Below, in pieces: positions 53,907 to 63,717 of a stretch of 64,000 bases of DNA (positions are counted from its first letter, which is position 1; every line of letters begins with the position of its first letter). Under the pieces are notes generated by a model. The model worked only from the letters and a program-made list of their open reading frames with translations. It ran no database searches and had not been told where the DNA came from. A program made the translations under genes and the position numbers. The stretch comes from CAZUSO01 sp964622775 (lineage in GTDB: Bacteria > Bacteroidota > Bacteroidia > Chitinophagales > Chitinophagaceae). The DNA is taken from the NCBI GenBank assembly GCA_964622775.1, contig CAZUSO010000002.1, positions 62,001 through 126,000 on the forward strand, written 5' to 3'.

Positions 53907-54311
53907 TTATAAATTAATATGAAAATCGGGCATCACCAACCGTTGTTTTTTTTCGGTGATGCGGGCATTTTGCAAGATCGGCATCATATCGTTAAGACAA
54001 CTGTCGCATTGCGTATAAACCCATAACTGGTAGTTTCCTTTTCTTAAAAACGGAAACTCATAGGAGCCGTCATAGCGTGTGCGGACATCATCCAGTAATT
54101 CTGAGCTGCCCTCAACACTGATGTAAACTCTTACTTCGCCCATATAACCCTCTGCCTTCAGATTGCCCTGCTTATCATAATCGTGTCCATATACTTTGCC
54201 TGAAATGCTTGCGAGCCCTCCCTCGCCTGCCTGCTTGGTGCAGGAAATAAAAAAGGTAAAACATAACAGGACAGGCAAGTACCGGTATGTTTTAGTTAAA
54301 AGAAATAGCAT
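53907..54311 (-). CDS. Small lipoprotein with carboxypeptidase-regulatory-like fold
   Basis: The 134-residue protein has a lipoprotein signal (about 8-24, YLPVLLCFTFFISC; lipobox FISC) and a beta-sandwich: SISGKVYGHDYDKQGNL, YMGEVRVYISVEGS, RTRYDGSYEFPFLRKGNYQL, typical of carboxypeptidase-D-regulatory/transthyretin-like domains. It contains a CDSC pair (CDSCLND). It lies between the large CotH gene and the VTC gene, 4 bp before the latter, so it is surely co-transcribed. It may bind a partner protein in the envelope; this is inference. Confidence 0.65.
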   Translation of the reverse strand: MLFLLTKTYRYLPVLLCFTFFISCTKQAGEGGLASISGKVYGHDYDKQGNLKAEGYMGEVRVYISVEGSSELLDDVRTRYDGSYEFPFLRKGNYQLWVYTQCDSCLNDMMPILQNARITEKKQRLVMPDFHINL

Positions 54312-54343
54312 AGTCTGATATTGTTTCGCTTGATGTGTTGTTA

Positions 54344-57172
54344 TTATCGTATTAAAATAATTTCGCCGGATTTGCTTTTGATGTCTTCATAATGTCCGTT
54401 GCTGAATACGGCTTTCAGCATAAAGTAATAGGTGCCTATGTCGCAGGGTTTGCCCCTTTGGCCGCCATCCCACATATCGTCAACTGTAGCGCTGCTCCAT
54501 ACTAATTCGCCCCAGCGGTTATATATCTTCATGTCCAAGCTGACGATGTCTTTGCCATATTTAATTTCAAAGAAATCGTTCAGGCCGTCTCCATTCGGAG
54601 AAAAAGCATTGGGCATGATCAGGAAAGAATCCGGCGGCGGCGGCGGCGGCGGAGAGATGCTGTCGAAGTGGGCGATAATAGTATCCGGGATACGATAGGT
54701 AAAATTGATATGTTTTGAAAGGCTGTCGTCCGGAATAAACAGGGTGCTGTCCGGTTGGCTTTTACTCCAGTGCAGGAAAACGTTGGTGGCGCCTGAGTTC
54801 CATTCGGGATTTGGAGTGGCCAAAAGATCATAAGCATTCCTGCGATCCAGCATAACGGTATAAGGATAGACAGTCAGGATGGTATTGTTCAGGGAAATAT
54901 TTCCAAATGCGGGAGCAGGCTGCACATCAAAGGTGACCATAACCGAATCCGGATTGAAATATTTAAAAACCGCCACTAAAGTATCCTGCACTTCAAATGT
55001 AAAATCAATTGTAGTATCTGTGGGTGCTGCCGCGATTAAATTCTGTACACTGTCCTTTTCCCAATGATCAAATGTCCAGTAGGGCAGTATGGGCGTTGCG
55101 GTAAAATGATAGGTACTGTCTGCAATGATAATCTGACTCCAGGGATAGGGAGATAACGTATTATCATTCATGCTGACCATCCCCATTCCCGGCGGACTTA
55201 CCTTTACGGTCAGCCGCTGTGGATAAAGATCCATACAACTGTCGAGGGCTTCTGCAATAATACCGCATCTTCCCCATATCTGGTTTTTCAGGTAGTTAAC
55301 ATTGTTAAGCCAGGTATTATAGTTGCCGCCCCACCTGGCGCAGTGCATCGGCATTTCCGGATCAACTATGGCTAATAAAGAATCCAGGTGCGTAATCATA
55401 TTATCGCAGTTGAATGGCCCGTTCAGCATATCAATAAACTCGTTGGCATATTGATCCTGGAACTCTTCATTATCCATCAGGTGCACCAGCATGTCCGTAT
55501 GCTTGATATTGCTGTTATTTTGAAACAGGGTAAACGGAGCACATGGCGTAGCCGTGTAATCCGTTGTGGGCATACCGGTATAATTCTGCCCTAAGTCCAG
55601 CACATTATCGCAATCCCATAAGGCATAACGCCATTTTATAATCGGATTTTTCCGTCCGCGCCACCACATCGTGTTCCAGTTGAGCCAGTCGGTATTGACC
55701 AGATAGGTATTGAAAATAAAATACTGGATGAAGCTTTTGACGTTCAGCACGCTTTTTACATATTCATAATTAGCCGGAATGCTCATGTTGTTATTCATGA
55801 TGTAATTGTACAGGTTCACCCATCCCGTATCACTGCCATCTTCAATATTAATGCCGCCCCAGTATTTCAGAATATCCACTTTTTTCTTGGATTTATCGTA
55901 ATAGTATTCGGTATAGTCGTTATCAACGCGCTCCCTGATTTCATAGATGCCCCAATACTGTCCGTTGATATATATAACAGTAGGTTCATATTTCCGGGAA
56001 TCCATTTCCAGACCATATTTTTGCGCTAAGGTTTGAACAAATGCATCCCTGATATGGCAGGAATTAGCGGGGCCGTCGGGAAAGTTGTCACTCGCGCCTG
56101 CCTTTAAAATAATAACCTTAAAGCTGTCGCGGAGGGAATTGCTGAAAAACTTATAGGGCATTTCATTTTTATAGCCCATTTCGTCTCTTGCATAAAACCG
56201 GAAGCCCTTCTGGGAGTTAGACCAGGAGTCATTGCCGTGCGGACGGCTTTGTCCCTGTAGCTCAAATTGAAAATTGCGGTTCTTATCGAAAAATTCCAGC
56301 GTATTGTATATGCCGTTGCTACCGGGCCAGCCGTTAAACAGGGTGTTGAATGGCCCCGATACGGAAATGACATTCATCGTGGCAGATACGCTTTCATTGA
56401 TGAAATAGGTATTGGTTTCATCAAAACCGCGAAGATAGTTAGCGCTGCCGGCCGGGAAAGCTGCTGCCCGCAACACCGTGGTGGAGGCAATATTTATGGG
56501 GGTGCCGTTGTATAAATTGCTGGTGGGGAGCGGATCTGAACCGTCTGTGGTATAACGGATTTCCGCGGAAGGGTCGGAACAACTTAAGATCACACTTTGC
56601 GCTGCCGTATAAAATCCGGGCGCTACGGACATCAATACAGCAGGCATATAATCCATAAAAGCGCCGGCATTGGGAGCATTGGGAGTGGGTGTGCTGAATA
56701 CGCCCCAGGTGGCCGCCCCGTCTGTAACACGCCCGCGAGAATGATTTTGCCGGGTGAGCTGAAGATGAACGGAATCAATAATTGCACCGGATGCATCTGA
56801 CAGGATGAACCATTCCCCGTGAGTCTGGGTAAGCTTAAAATCGGGGCATAATACCTGGCCGATCAGGAGTCCGTCATCATTGCAGAATACCATTCTTTTA
56901 GCGCCGGCATTTATCATAACGCCGGCCGGAATTTCCCATTTCTGAAGATTAGCCGGATTATCACTAAGATACATTCCACCTAAGGAAACTGTAGCGGCAG
57001 AATTGTTGCATAGCTCTATCCAGTCGGAATAATCACCGTCAGGGTCCGTAACGGTATTAAGATTGGACGCGGAGTATTCGTTAATAACCACCTGGGCATT
57101 AACGTCAGCAAACAGCAGTGAGACTATACCCCAACAGAAAACCTGTTTGAAAATGATTCTGTTTATTCCCAT
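54344..57172 (-). CDS. CotH kinase with lamin-tail domain and T9SS type B signal
   Basis: The 942-residue protein has a signal peptide (1-27, ending VNAQ), a lamin tail domain (about 28-165, VVINEYSASN ... DWIELCNNS), a chitobiase/FN3-associated beta domain (about 180-262), a CotH kinase domain (about 290-650), two beta repeats with cysteine-free strands (about 660-850), a Pro8 linker (residues about 850-857) and a gliding-motility-type C-terminal domain (MPNAFSPNGDGLNDFFEIK, IYNRWGELVW), the T9SS type B signal. The catalytic WD-x-D is present: WDCD (D520, D522). CotH enzymes phosphorylate Ser residues of partner proteins. It starts the five-gene operon with lipoprotein, VTC, DUF4956 and DUF2490. 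Confidence 0.9.
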   Translation of the reverse strand: MGINRIIFKQVFCWGIVSLLFADVNAQVVINEYSASNLNTVTDPDGDYSDWIELCNNSAATVSLGGMYLSDNPANLQKWEIPAGVMINAGAKRMVFCNDDGLLIGQVLCPDFKLTQTHGEWFILSDASGAIIDSVHLQLTRQNHSRGRVTDGAATWGVFSTPTPNAPNAGAFMDYMPAVLMSVAPGFYTAAQSVILSCSDPSAEIRYTTDGSDPLPTSNLYNGTPINIASTTVLRAAAFPAGSANYLRGFDETNTYFINESVSATMNVISVSGPFNTLFNGWPGSNGIYNTLEFFDKNRNFQFELQGQSRPHGNDSWSNSQKGFRFYARDEMGYKNEMPYKFFSNSLRDSFKVIILKAGASDNFPDGPANSCHIRDAFVQTLAQKYGLEMDSRKYEPTVIYINGQYWGIYEIRERVDNDYTEYYYDKSKKKVDILKYWGGINIEDGSDTGWVNLYNYIMNNNMSIPANYEYVKSVLNVKSFIQYFIFNTYLVNTDWLNWNTMWWRGRKNPIIKWRYALWDCDNVLDLGQNYTGMPTTDYTATPCAPFTLFQNNSNIKHTDMLVHLMDNEEFQDQYANEFIDMLNGPFNCDNMITHLDSLLAIVDPEMPMHCARWGGNYNTWLNNVNYLKNQIWGRCGIIAEALDSCMDLYPQRLTVKVSPPGMGMVSMNDNTLSPYPWSQIIIADSTYHFTATPILPYWTFDHWEKDSVQNLIAAAPTDTTIDFTFEVQDTLVAVFKYFNPDSVMVTFDVQPAPAFGNISLNNTILTVYPYTVMLDRRNAYDLLATPNPEWNSGATNVFLHWSKSQPDSTLFIPDDSLSKHINFTYRIPDTIIAHFDSISPPPPPPPDSFLIMPNAFSPNGDGLNDFFEIKYGKDIVSLDMKIYNRWGELVWSSATVDDMWDGGQRGKPCDIGTYYFMLKAVFSNGHYEDIKSKSGEIILIR

Positions 57173-57370
57173 ACCTGTTAATAATTAACAAAAAGGCAAT
57201 TATTTGATAAAGATAATATAATGTTTCGTATTTTCACTCTTTAATTTTTTTTCTTTAAAATTCCCCTGTGTTTTTAATACATGCAGACTATTCCTATTAA
57301 GAGGCTTGAACGTTAAAAGTGGTTGGGCTTTATCGAAAAAAAATAATTAACTTCAAAAATCATAGCTATA

Positions 57371-58987
57371 ATGAAAAAAAGTTTACTGATCGTACTGTGT
57401 TGCTACCTTTCGTCCTTTGCTACGGCACAGTTGAACGAAACTAATCTTCCTATTATAAAAATCAACACCAACGGAACTCCCGTTAGTGATACACAATCTC
57501 TTGCGTCGCTCAGTATCATTAATAATGCAACAGGCAATAATTCCCCCAACGATGCTCCGCAGTTTACCGGGAATATCGGCATTAAATTTCGCGGCAATGC
57601 AAACGCCGTGAAGCATAATTACAGCGTGGAAACCTGGACAACCTTTAAGGAGGAAATTGACACTTCTCTCCTGGGCATGCCCAGTGAAAATGACTGGACT
57701 TTACAGGGTATGTATGTGGACCGCTCCCTGTTACGGAACCTGCTGGCCAATAATATTTATACCGGAATGGGCTATTGGTCGCCCCGTCTGCAGCTTTGCG
57801 AAGTGATGATCGATAATGTGTATAAAGGCGTTTATCTTTTCGGCGAGACCATTAAACGCGATTCGGGGAGACTTGATATAGCCAAGCTGAAAAATACGGA
57901 TTCCTATTATCCGGTAATTACCGGGGGCTATATCCTTAAAATTGATAATGATAATGATGACTACCTGTCCAGCAATTACCCGCCGCCTTACGGCACCCAG
58001 GGTCAGGATATCAAGCTGCATTTTCAATATCCCAAAGACAACGAAATTACCAATGTCCAGAAGGCCTGGATAAAAAACTATGTGGACAGCTTTGAAACTG
58101 CCTTAAATGGTAGCGGCTTCCAGGATGAGCTCAGCGGATGGCGTGCTTACGCCTCTCATAAATCCTTCCGGGATTATCTCATTTTAAATGAAGTTATCGG
58201 CAATGAAGAAGCTTACCGAAAAAACACCTATCTGTGGAAGGATAAATCCAAAAAATTCAGAATAGGACCTTTGTGGAATGCGGATAATATCCTATACAAT
58301 ACTACGGACTGCGATGTCGATGCCGCGAATACATGGATGTACAAGCACGGTCAGACCTGTCCGGAAGATACCTACCTGCCAACATTCTGGTGGGAGAAGC
58401 TGTTAAGTGATGCAGGATTTCTTGCTGAGGTAAAATGCCAGTATTCGGAGCTGCGGGAGTCCGGCAATGTATTGGATACTGCCACGCTGTTTGCATATAT
58501 TGATGCTACGGCTGCTAAGCTGAATCAGCAAAATGCACAACAACGCAATTTCGCCTTGTACCCCATATTCGGTACTTCAGTGAACAACGAACCGATGCCT
58601 TTGTCTGCAAATTACGATGAAGAAATAGCCAAAATAAAACAATACCTGCGCGACCGGCTGATATTTTTAGACAGCCAGTGGCTTACTACAGAGGATTGTG
58701 AAATCGTAGGTATTAATCATATCCGGAACGTGCAGGATATCACCATGAGTCCGAATCCGGCTACCGATATGGTGGATTTAAAATTTGAGCTGGGACATAA
58801 GGTTTCTTTACGAGTAGCAGCATACAATATTTTGGGACAGTGTGTTTTTGAGCAGAATGTAGATAATCTATCCGGTGGAGCGCATTCACTACAAGTCAAT
58901 TGTGCTGCATGGGCTCCGGGCGTATATTCCGTTGTGCTACGCACCCAGGACGGCGCCCAATGGTTTGGAAAGCTGGTTAAAAGATAG
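57371..58987 (+). CDS. CotH-like protein with T9SS type A signal
   Basis: The 538-residue protein has a signal peptide (1-20, ending TAQ), a CotH kinase domain (about 25-440; IKFRGNANAVKHNYSVETW, YVDRSLLRNLLANNIY, YLFGETIKRDSGRLDI) and a T9SS type A C-terminal domain (about 455-538, MSPNPATDMVDLKFELG). At the metal-binding position it has WNAD (N303, D305) in place of WD-x-D, so it may be a weak kinase or pseudokinase. It is divergently transcribed from the other CotH gene with a 198-bp shared intergenic region. It lacks the lamin-tail and FN3-like modules. Confidence 0.88.
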   Translation: MKKSLLIVLCCYLSSFATAQLNETNLPIIKINTNGTPVSDTQSLASLSIINNATGNNSPNDAPQFTGNIGIKFRGNANAVKHNYSVETWTTFKEEIDTSLLGMPSENDWTLQGMYVDRSLLRNLLANNIYTGMGYWSPRLQLCEVMIDNVYKGVYLFGETIKRDSGRLDIAKLKNTDSYYPVITGGYILKIDNDNDDYLSSNYPPPYGTQGQDIKLHFQYPKDNEITNVQKAWIKNYVDSFETALNGSGFQDELSGWRAYASHKSFRDYLILNEVIGNEEAYRKNTYLWKDKSKKFRIGPLWNADNILYNTTDCDVDAANTWMYKHGQTCPEDTYLPTFWWEKLLSDAGFLAEVKCQYSELRESGNVLDTATLFAYIDATAAKLNQQNAQQRNFALYPIFGTSVNNEPMPLSANYDEEIAKIKQYLRDRLIFLDSQWLTTEDCEIVGINHIRNVQDITMSPNPATDMVDLKFELGHKVSLRVAAYNILGQCVFEQNVDNLSGGAHSLQVNCAAWAPGVYSVVLRTQDGAQWFGKLVKR

Positions 58988-59138
58988 ACGACAGAAGTCA
59001 ATAATTTACCGGTGACGGGTGATGAGGTGATGGACAATATCACCCATTTTCCGTTATTCTTGTGTAATGCGGCATTCTCTGATACACTGCTCATCTTTGT
59101 TTTCGTAACGGATATTTTTATTTAATTTCGCCACCATT

Positions 59139-60146
59139 ATGAATATAGTCATACCTATGGCAGGGATGGGGAAACGGATGCGCCCTCATACGCTTACTAC
59201 GGCAAAACCGCTTATCCCGATTGCCGGGAAACCAATCGTACAAAGATTAGTAGAAGATATCCTGAGCACGGCTAATGAACCGGTAGAGGAAATCGCTTTT
59301 ATCATTGCTCCGCATTTCGGTAAAGAAACAGAATCATTGCTGTTGAAAGTTGCTTCCGATTTGGATGCAAAGGGGAAAATTTGTTATCAGGAAGAGGCTT
59401 TAGGAACCGCGCATGCCATTTTGTGTGCCGGCGACAGCCTGAACGGTAATGTGTTTGTAGCTTTTGCCGACACCCTCTTTAAGGCCGATTTTACTATTGA
59501 CGTTTCCAGGGATGCTATTATCTGGACCCAAAAGGTGGAGGATCCTTCGCAATTCGGAGTGGTGAAATTAGACGACAGCGGCCGCATTACGGAATTTGTC
59601 GAGAAGCCGGATACCCATGTGTCAGACTTAGCCATTATCGGTGTGTATTATTTCCGGGACGGCGCAAACCTGAGGAAGGAAATGCAGTTCCTGATTGATA
59701 ATAACATCCGTGAAAAAGGAGAGTTTCAGCTCACCAATGCCATGGAAAACATGAAAAACAAAGGGCTGGTATTCTATGCTGATCAGGTAGAGGAATGGCT
59801 GGATTGCGGCAATAAAGATGCCACAGTCTATACCAACCAGCGTATCCTGGAGATCAAAAAAGACAGGGAGGCCTTCGTGACCGCTACGGCGCATATGATC
59901 AATTCCACGATAATTCCGCCCTGTTATATCGGGGAAAATGTGGTGATAAAGAATTCCGTGATTGGCCCGCATGTTTCTGTGGAAAGCCATTGCCATATTG
60001 AAAATTCCAATGTTCGAAACTGCATAATACAAGCCCATACAACTGTTAAAGATGCATTGCTCGGTAATAGCTTATTGGGAAAAAGCGTAACTTACCGCGA
60101 TGTTCCCCGCGAGTTGAGCCTGGGAGATTTTTCCACAATACAATAG
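59139..60146 (+). CDS. Sugar-phosphate nucleotidyltransferase (RmlA/GalU type)
   Basis: The 335-residue protein has the nucleotidyltransferase motif IPMAGMGKRMRPHTLTTAK at residues 4-22, with the usual catalytic Arg and Lys, EEALGTAHAILCAG, FADTLF (metal-binding Asp) and a C-terminal left-handed beta-helix (about 250-325, hexapeptide-like ENVVIKNSVIGPHVSVESHC). It should make an NDP-sugar for cell-surface glycans, most like dTDP-glucose or UDP-sugar synthesis; the exact sugar is not evident. The TPR gene starts 2 bp after its stop. Confidence 0.88.
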   Translation: MNIVIPMAGMGKRMRPHTLTTAKPLIPIAGKPIVQRLVEDILSTANEPVEEIAFIIAPHFGKETESLLLKVASDLDAKGKICYQEEALGTAHAILCAGDSLNGNVFVAFADTLFKADFTIDVSRDAIIWTQKVEDPSQFGVVKLDDSGRITEFVEKPDTHVSDLAIIGVYYFRDGANLRKEMQFLIDNNIREKGEFQLTNAMENMKNKGLVFYADQVEEWLDCGNKDATVYTNQRILEIKKDREAFVTATAHMINSTIIPPCYIGENVVIKNSVIGPHVSVESHCHIENSNVRNCIIQAHTTVKDALLGNSLLGKSVTYRDVPRELSLGDFSTIQ

Positions 60147-60148
60147 TA

Positions 60149-61906
60149 ATGACGCTACATAAAAAGCCCTTTAAAAAACCTGCAAACATTTTCCTGCTTG
60201 CAGGGTTTTTTATATTATTTCTCCTTATAGCACCGGCCGGTTATGCCCAGCAAACCACGGATACCGCGCCGCCGATGAGCCGGCAGGCCAGTGACAGCCT
60301 GTTCTCAAAAGCGCTGCAGGAAAAACTTTCGGGCAACTATACCGAAGCCCTGAGCCTGTTTAAGAATTTTTCTACAGCCGTGCCGGACAACGCCACTGCT
60401 CATTACGAAATGGCCAGGATCCTTTATCTGGAACGGTACGATATACCGGCTGCACTGATCGAAGCGCAAAAAGCAGCTCAGTTAGATCCGTCCAATAAAT
60501 GGATGCAGGAGTTTTATGCCGATATGCTGGCTATTTCGGAAAAGAAAAATGAAGCTAATGCCATATACCAGGAATTGTCTGAAAAGGAAAAGCTGACCCA
60601 GGATTATTTAATCAAACAGCTTTCCCTATACTTAGATGCATCTGAGTACGATAAAGCCCTGCAAAGTATTGACCGGCTGATGGAACAGCACAATGTGGAC
60701 GAAGAAAAACTCTTAGTGCTGAAGAATGACATTTTTATCAAACAGAAAAATTATGACAGCGCTATAGCCGTAGTCAACCAGCTCATCAGTATTGACCCGC
60801 ACCAGCCACGTTACCAGGTCATGCTGGCGAATATTTACGATAATACCCTGGATACTGTTCGTGCTGCGGCTATCCTGAAACAGGTGACGGAGACCTTCCC
60901 GGACGAGCCGGATGCTCAGTTTGCTCTTTTGGAATACTACCTGAGCAAGGGCGCCATAGAAAACGCATCGAAAATATTCGGACAGGCCATCCGTAACAAA
61001 AACATCACCGAATCCGAACGTAATGTTCTGATGTCCATCTTTACCATCAGCAGCAGCACGGATCGCTCCGTATCCCGGTACCTGAAAGATGAATTGTATA
61101 AGAGCGCCTATTCGAAACCTTCCGATCCCTTTCTGATAAAACTGTACGGGCAATACCTGTTCTTTACCCATGAGCCGGACAGCGGTATTTATCAGTACAA
61201 GCGATTAATCCGCAGCGACAGCGCCGACCGGGAAACCTGGAATACCATCGTAGTGTATTATGTGCAGCAGAATAATACCGATTCGATGCAGCATTATACG
61301 CAAAAGGCGCTTCAGCAATACCCTGAGGAGGTGAATTATCTTTACCTGCGGAGTGTTGCCTTTCAGCAGCAGCAGGATTATGATTCGGCAGCGATTATGA
61401 TCCGGGAAACTCTTGCTCATTACCAAAAAGATTCCGGTTATTTTTTCCCGCTTGCGCAAGTGTATGCCAGCATGGGCGATGTGTGTTATTTCTTAAAAGA
61501 ATATGCAGCATCCGACAGCGCATTTGATTATTCCTTAAAACTCGATCCGGAAAACGCAACGACCTTAAACAATTACAGTTATTATCTTTCCGAACGAAAG
61601 GAACGTCTGGATGATGCGGAAAAAATGTCTGCCAAATCGCTGAAGCTTCGCCCCGAGGAAGCCACGTTTTTGGATACTTACGGCTGGATACAATATCAAA
61701 AAGGTAATTATAAAGAGGCAAAAAAATATATTGAAAAAGCCGTCCGGCTTACCGACAAAACGCAGCCGGACGGTGCATTGTACGAACATTTGGGAGACGT
61801 GGAGCTTCAGCTTGGTAACCGGAGAAAAGCATTGTCATACTGGAAAACCGCTAAAAAGCTACCAGGGGTTTCTAAAGATATTGACGTAAAAATCAAATCC
61901 CGCTGA
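60149..61906 (+). CDS. Tetratricopeptide-repeat protein, secreted
   Basis: The 585-residue protein has an N-terminal signal/anchor (about 14-34, IFLLAGFFILFLLIAPAGYA-Q) and about 12-14 TPR or TPR-like helix pairs, for example NYTEALSLFKNFSTAVPDN, YDKALQSIDRLMEQHNVDE and the C-terminal YKEAKKYIEKAVRLTDKTQ. TPR proteins next to DUF4292 lipoproteins are common in Bacteroidota and probably act as scaffolds in the envelope. It is tightly linked to the nucleotidyltransferase (2 bp) and DUF4292 (13 bp) genes, so they form one operon. Confidence 0.88.
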   Translation: MTLHKKPFKKPANIFLLAGFFILFLLIAPAGYAQQTTDTAPPMSRQASDSLFSKALQEKLSGNYTEALSLFKNFSTAVPDNATAHYEMARILYLERYDIPAALIEAQKAAQLDPSNKWMQEFYADMLAISEKKNEANAIYQELSEKEKLTQDYLIKQLSLYLDASEYDKALQSIDRLMEQHNVDEEKLLVLKNDIFIKQKNYDSAIAVVNQLISIDPHQPRYQVMLANIYDNTLDTVRAAAILKQVTETFPDEPDAQFALLEYYLSKGAIENASKIFGQAIRNKNITESERNVLMSIFTISSSTDRSVSRYLKDELYKSAYSKPSDPFLIKLYGQYLFFTHEPDSGIYQYKRLIRSDSADRETWNTIVVYYVQQNNTDSMQHYTQKALQQYPEEVNYLYLRSVAFQQQQDYDSAAIMIRETLAHYQKDSGYFFPLAQVYASMGDVCYFLKEYAASDSAFDYSLKLDPENATTLNNYSYYLSERKERLDDAEKMSAKSLKLRPEEATFLDTYGWIQYQKGNYKEAKKYIEKAVRLTDKTQPDGALYEHLGDVELQLGNRRKALSYWKTAKKLPGVSKDIDVKIKSR

Positions 61907-61919
61907 TAGCCGGAGGTAT

Positions 61920-62720
61920 ATGACATCATTACTTATGAGATTATCACAACCGATAAAAGCAACGATCTTACTGCTGGCGCTTCCATTGTTTCTTGCAGCC
62001 TGCGGCAGTTCCAAAAGTGCTGTGGAAACGCCTGTGAAGCCGGGCAAAATGAGTCCGAAAGACTATCTGGCGCAGCAAATTCATTACAATACCTTCTCTG
62101 CAAAAGCGCAGATGCATTATGAGGGAGAAGGCGCTTCTCAGGACTTTACCGCTAACATCAGGATGCATAAGGATAAAGACATCTGGGCCTCCATTACCGC
62201 ATTAGGCGGTCTGATAGAAGCGGCAAGGGCATATATTGTTCCGGAAAAATTGCAGGCGCTTAACCGCCTGGGGCGCGAGTACTACGATATGGGCTATCAG
62301 GAAGGGCTGAACCTTATTCAGGCACAGGTATCGTTTGCTGATTTGCAAAATCTTTTTACCGGCAACCCGCTGATGGCTGATGCACCCGTCAGCAGCAGCT
62401 CCGAAACGGATACCACTATCATGATCGTGATGAAAAAAGATGATGTCACTGCTGCTTTATTGTATAGTAAAACAACGGGATTACTGCAAAGCACGGAGCT
62501 TAGTGCGCCTCAGCGTCAGTTTCACTGCAGGATTGAGTACAGCGCTTACGGCGCCACGACAGGCAAACAACCTTTTTCTTATAAAAGACAATTGCAGATT
62601 ACCAATGCCGGCAAGACCGTTCGCCTGGATATGAATTTCAATAAAGCGGAACTGAACGTACCTGTGGATGTATCCTTCTCTGTGCCCTCTTCTTATAAGA
62701 AAGGTGCGATTCCGAAATAG
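61920..62720 (+). CDS. DUF4292 lipoprotein
   Basis: The 266-residue protein has a lipoprotein signal (LLLALPLFLAACGS; lipobox LAAC) and the DUF4292 beta domain (YNTFSAKAQMHYEGEGASQD, IWASITALGGLIEAARA, YYDMGYQEGLNLI), which resembles LolA/LolB-type folds. Its function is unknown; the fold suggests lipoprotein or lipid handling in the periplasm. It is the third gene of the operon; truA follows after 65 bp. Confidence 0.85.
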   Translation: MTSLLMRLSQPIKATILLLALPLFLAACGSSKSAVETPVKPGKMSPKDYLAQQIHYNTFSAKAQMHYEGEGASQDFTANIRMHKDKDIWASITALGGLIEAARAYIVPEKLQALNRLGREYYDMGYQEGLNLIQAQVSFADLQNLFTGNPLMADAPVSSSSETDTTIMIVMKKDDVTAALLYSKTTGLLQSTELSAPQRQFHCRIEYSAYGATTGKQPFSYKRQLQITNAGKTVRLDMNFNKAELNVPVDVSFSVPSSYKKGAIPK

Positions 62721-62785
62721 GAAAACATCGGATACGTCACATTAGGCTTGTTTCGTAAATTTATCTTCTTGCTTACAGGAAAAAC
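62721..62785. other. Short gap before truA
   Basis: Sixty-five bases between DUF4292 and truA contain no hairpin or clear promoter box, so read-through from the upstream operon is possible. Confidence 0.3.
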
Positions 62786-63550
62786 ATGCGGTTCTTTTTA
62801 GAAATATCTTATGATGGCACGGCATTTCACGGCTCGCAGGTGCAACAGCGTATTCCAACGGTACAGTTGTCGCTCAACCATGCGCTTTCTACTTTACTGA
62901 GACAGGAGGTTGGTAGCTTTGGTGCCAGCCGTACCGACGAAGGCGTTCATGCCTTAGGTAATTTTTATCATTTCGACTGGCCGGAAGCGCTCCATCCGCA
63001 TTTCCTTTATCAGCTTAATGCCATCCTGCCGCAGACCATCAGTGTCCGTAATATTTATCAGTCCGTGCAGGAAGATTTCAATGCACGCTTTGATGCCGTC
63101 AGTCGCCGCTACCGTTACCGTATTTATAAAAACAAGAATCCTTTTCTGCATAAAAGAGCGCTGCACTTTCCATTCAGAACCGACCGCCAACTGTTGAATG
63201 ACACAGCGGCTGTGCTGATGCAATATGAAGACTTTGAAACCTTTTCCAAGCGTAATACGCAAAGCCGCACGTTCCGGTGTACTTTATCCCAATCCTATTG
63301 GGAAGACTGCGATGAAGAATTGCATTATGTGGTGGAAGCCAACCGGTTTTTGCGGGGGATGGTGCGCGGGCTTGTCGGTACGCAATTATCCGTAGCACGC
63401 GGCAAATACAGCCTGCAGGATTTTCGGAGCATTATCGAATCAAAAGACTGTACCCGTGCCGATTTCAGCGTAGCGGGGCATGGGCTGTACTTAGAAAAGA
63501 TCACTTATCCCGAAGGGAGTCTTATTCCTTTATCTTTTGAGCGGAGTTAA
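62786..63550 (+). CDS. truA: tRNA pseudouridine synthase A
   Basis: The 254-residue enzyme converts uridines 38-40 of tRNA anticodon arms to pseudouridine. The catalytic Asp is D51 in SFGASRTDEGVHALGN; RRYRYRIYKN, a typical internal RYRYxI motif, and NRFLRGMVRGLVGTQL at the C-terminus are also present. The length is typical of TruA. Confidence 0.94.
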   Translation: MRFFLEISYDGTAFHGSQVQQRIPTVQLSLNHALSTLLRQEVGSFGASRTDEGVHALGNFYHFDWPEALHPHFLYQLNAILPQTISVRNIYQSVQEDFNARFDAVSRRYRYRIYKNKNPFLHKRALHFPFRTDRQLLNDTAAVLMQYEDFETFSKRNTQSRTFRCTLSQSYWEDCDEELHYVVEANRFLRGMVRGLVGTQLSVARGKYSLQDFRSIIESKDCTRADFSVAGHGLYLEKITYPEGSLIPLSFERS

Positions 63551-63717
63551 TACAATTGCTCCTTAAAATTTCCGGCAGATTAATAAAACCTGGAGTACAC
63601 GTATGTTTTGACTATGCCTTTTTAATTTTGTTTTTTAATTTTTATTCAGATTGGCTAAGTGGCAGATATATAGGGTATCCGCTCCATTAATGAGTTTGTT
63701 ACAGGCTTCCTTTTTTG

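Noticed and set aside
57173..57370. Shared regulatory site between the two CotH genes
   Set aside because: No perfect -7 box, palindrome or operator could be identified in the 198 bp.
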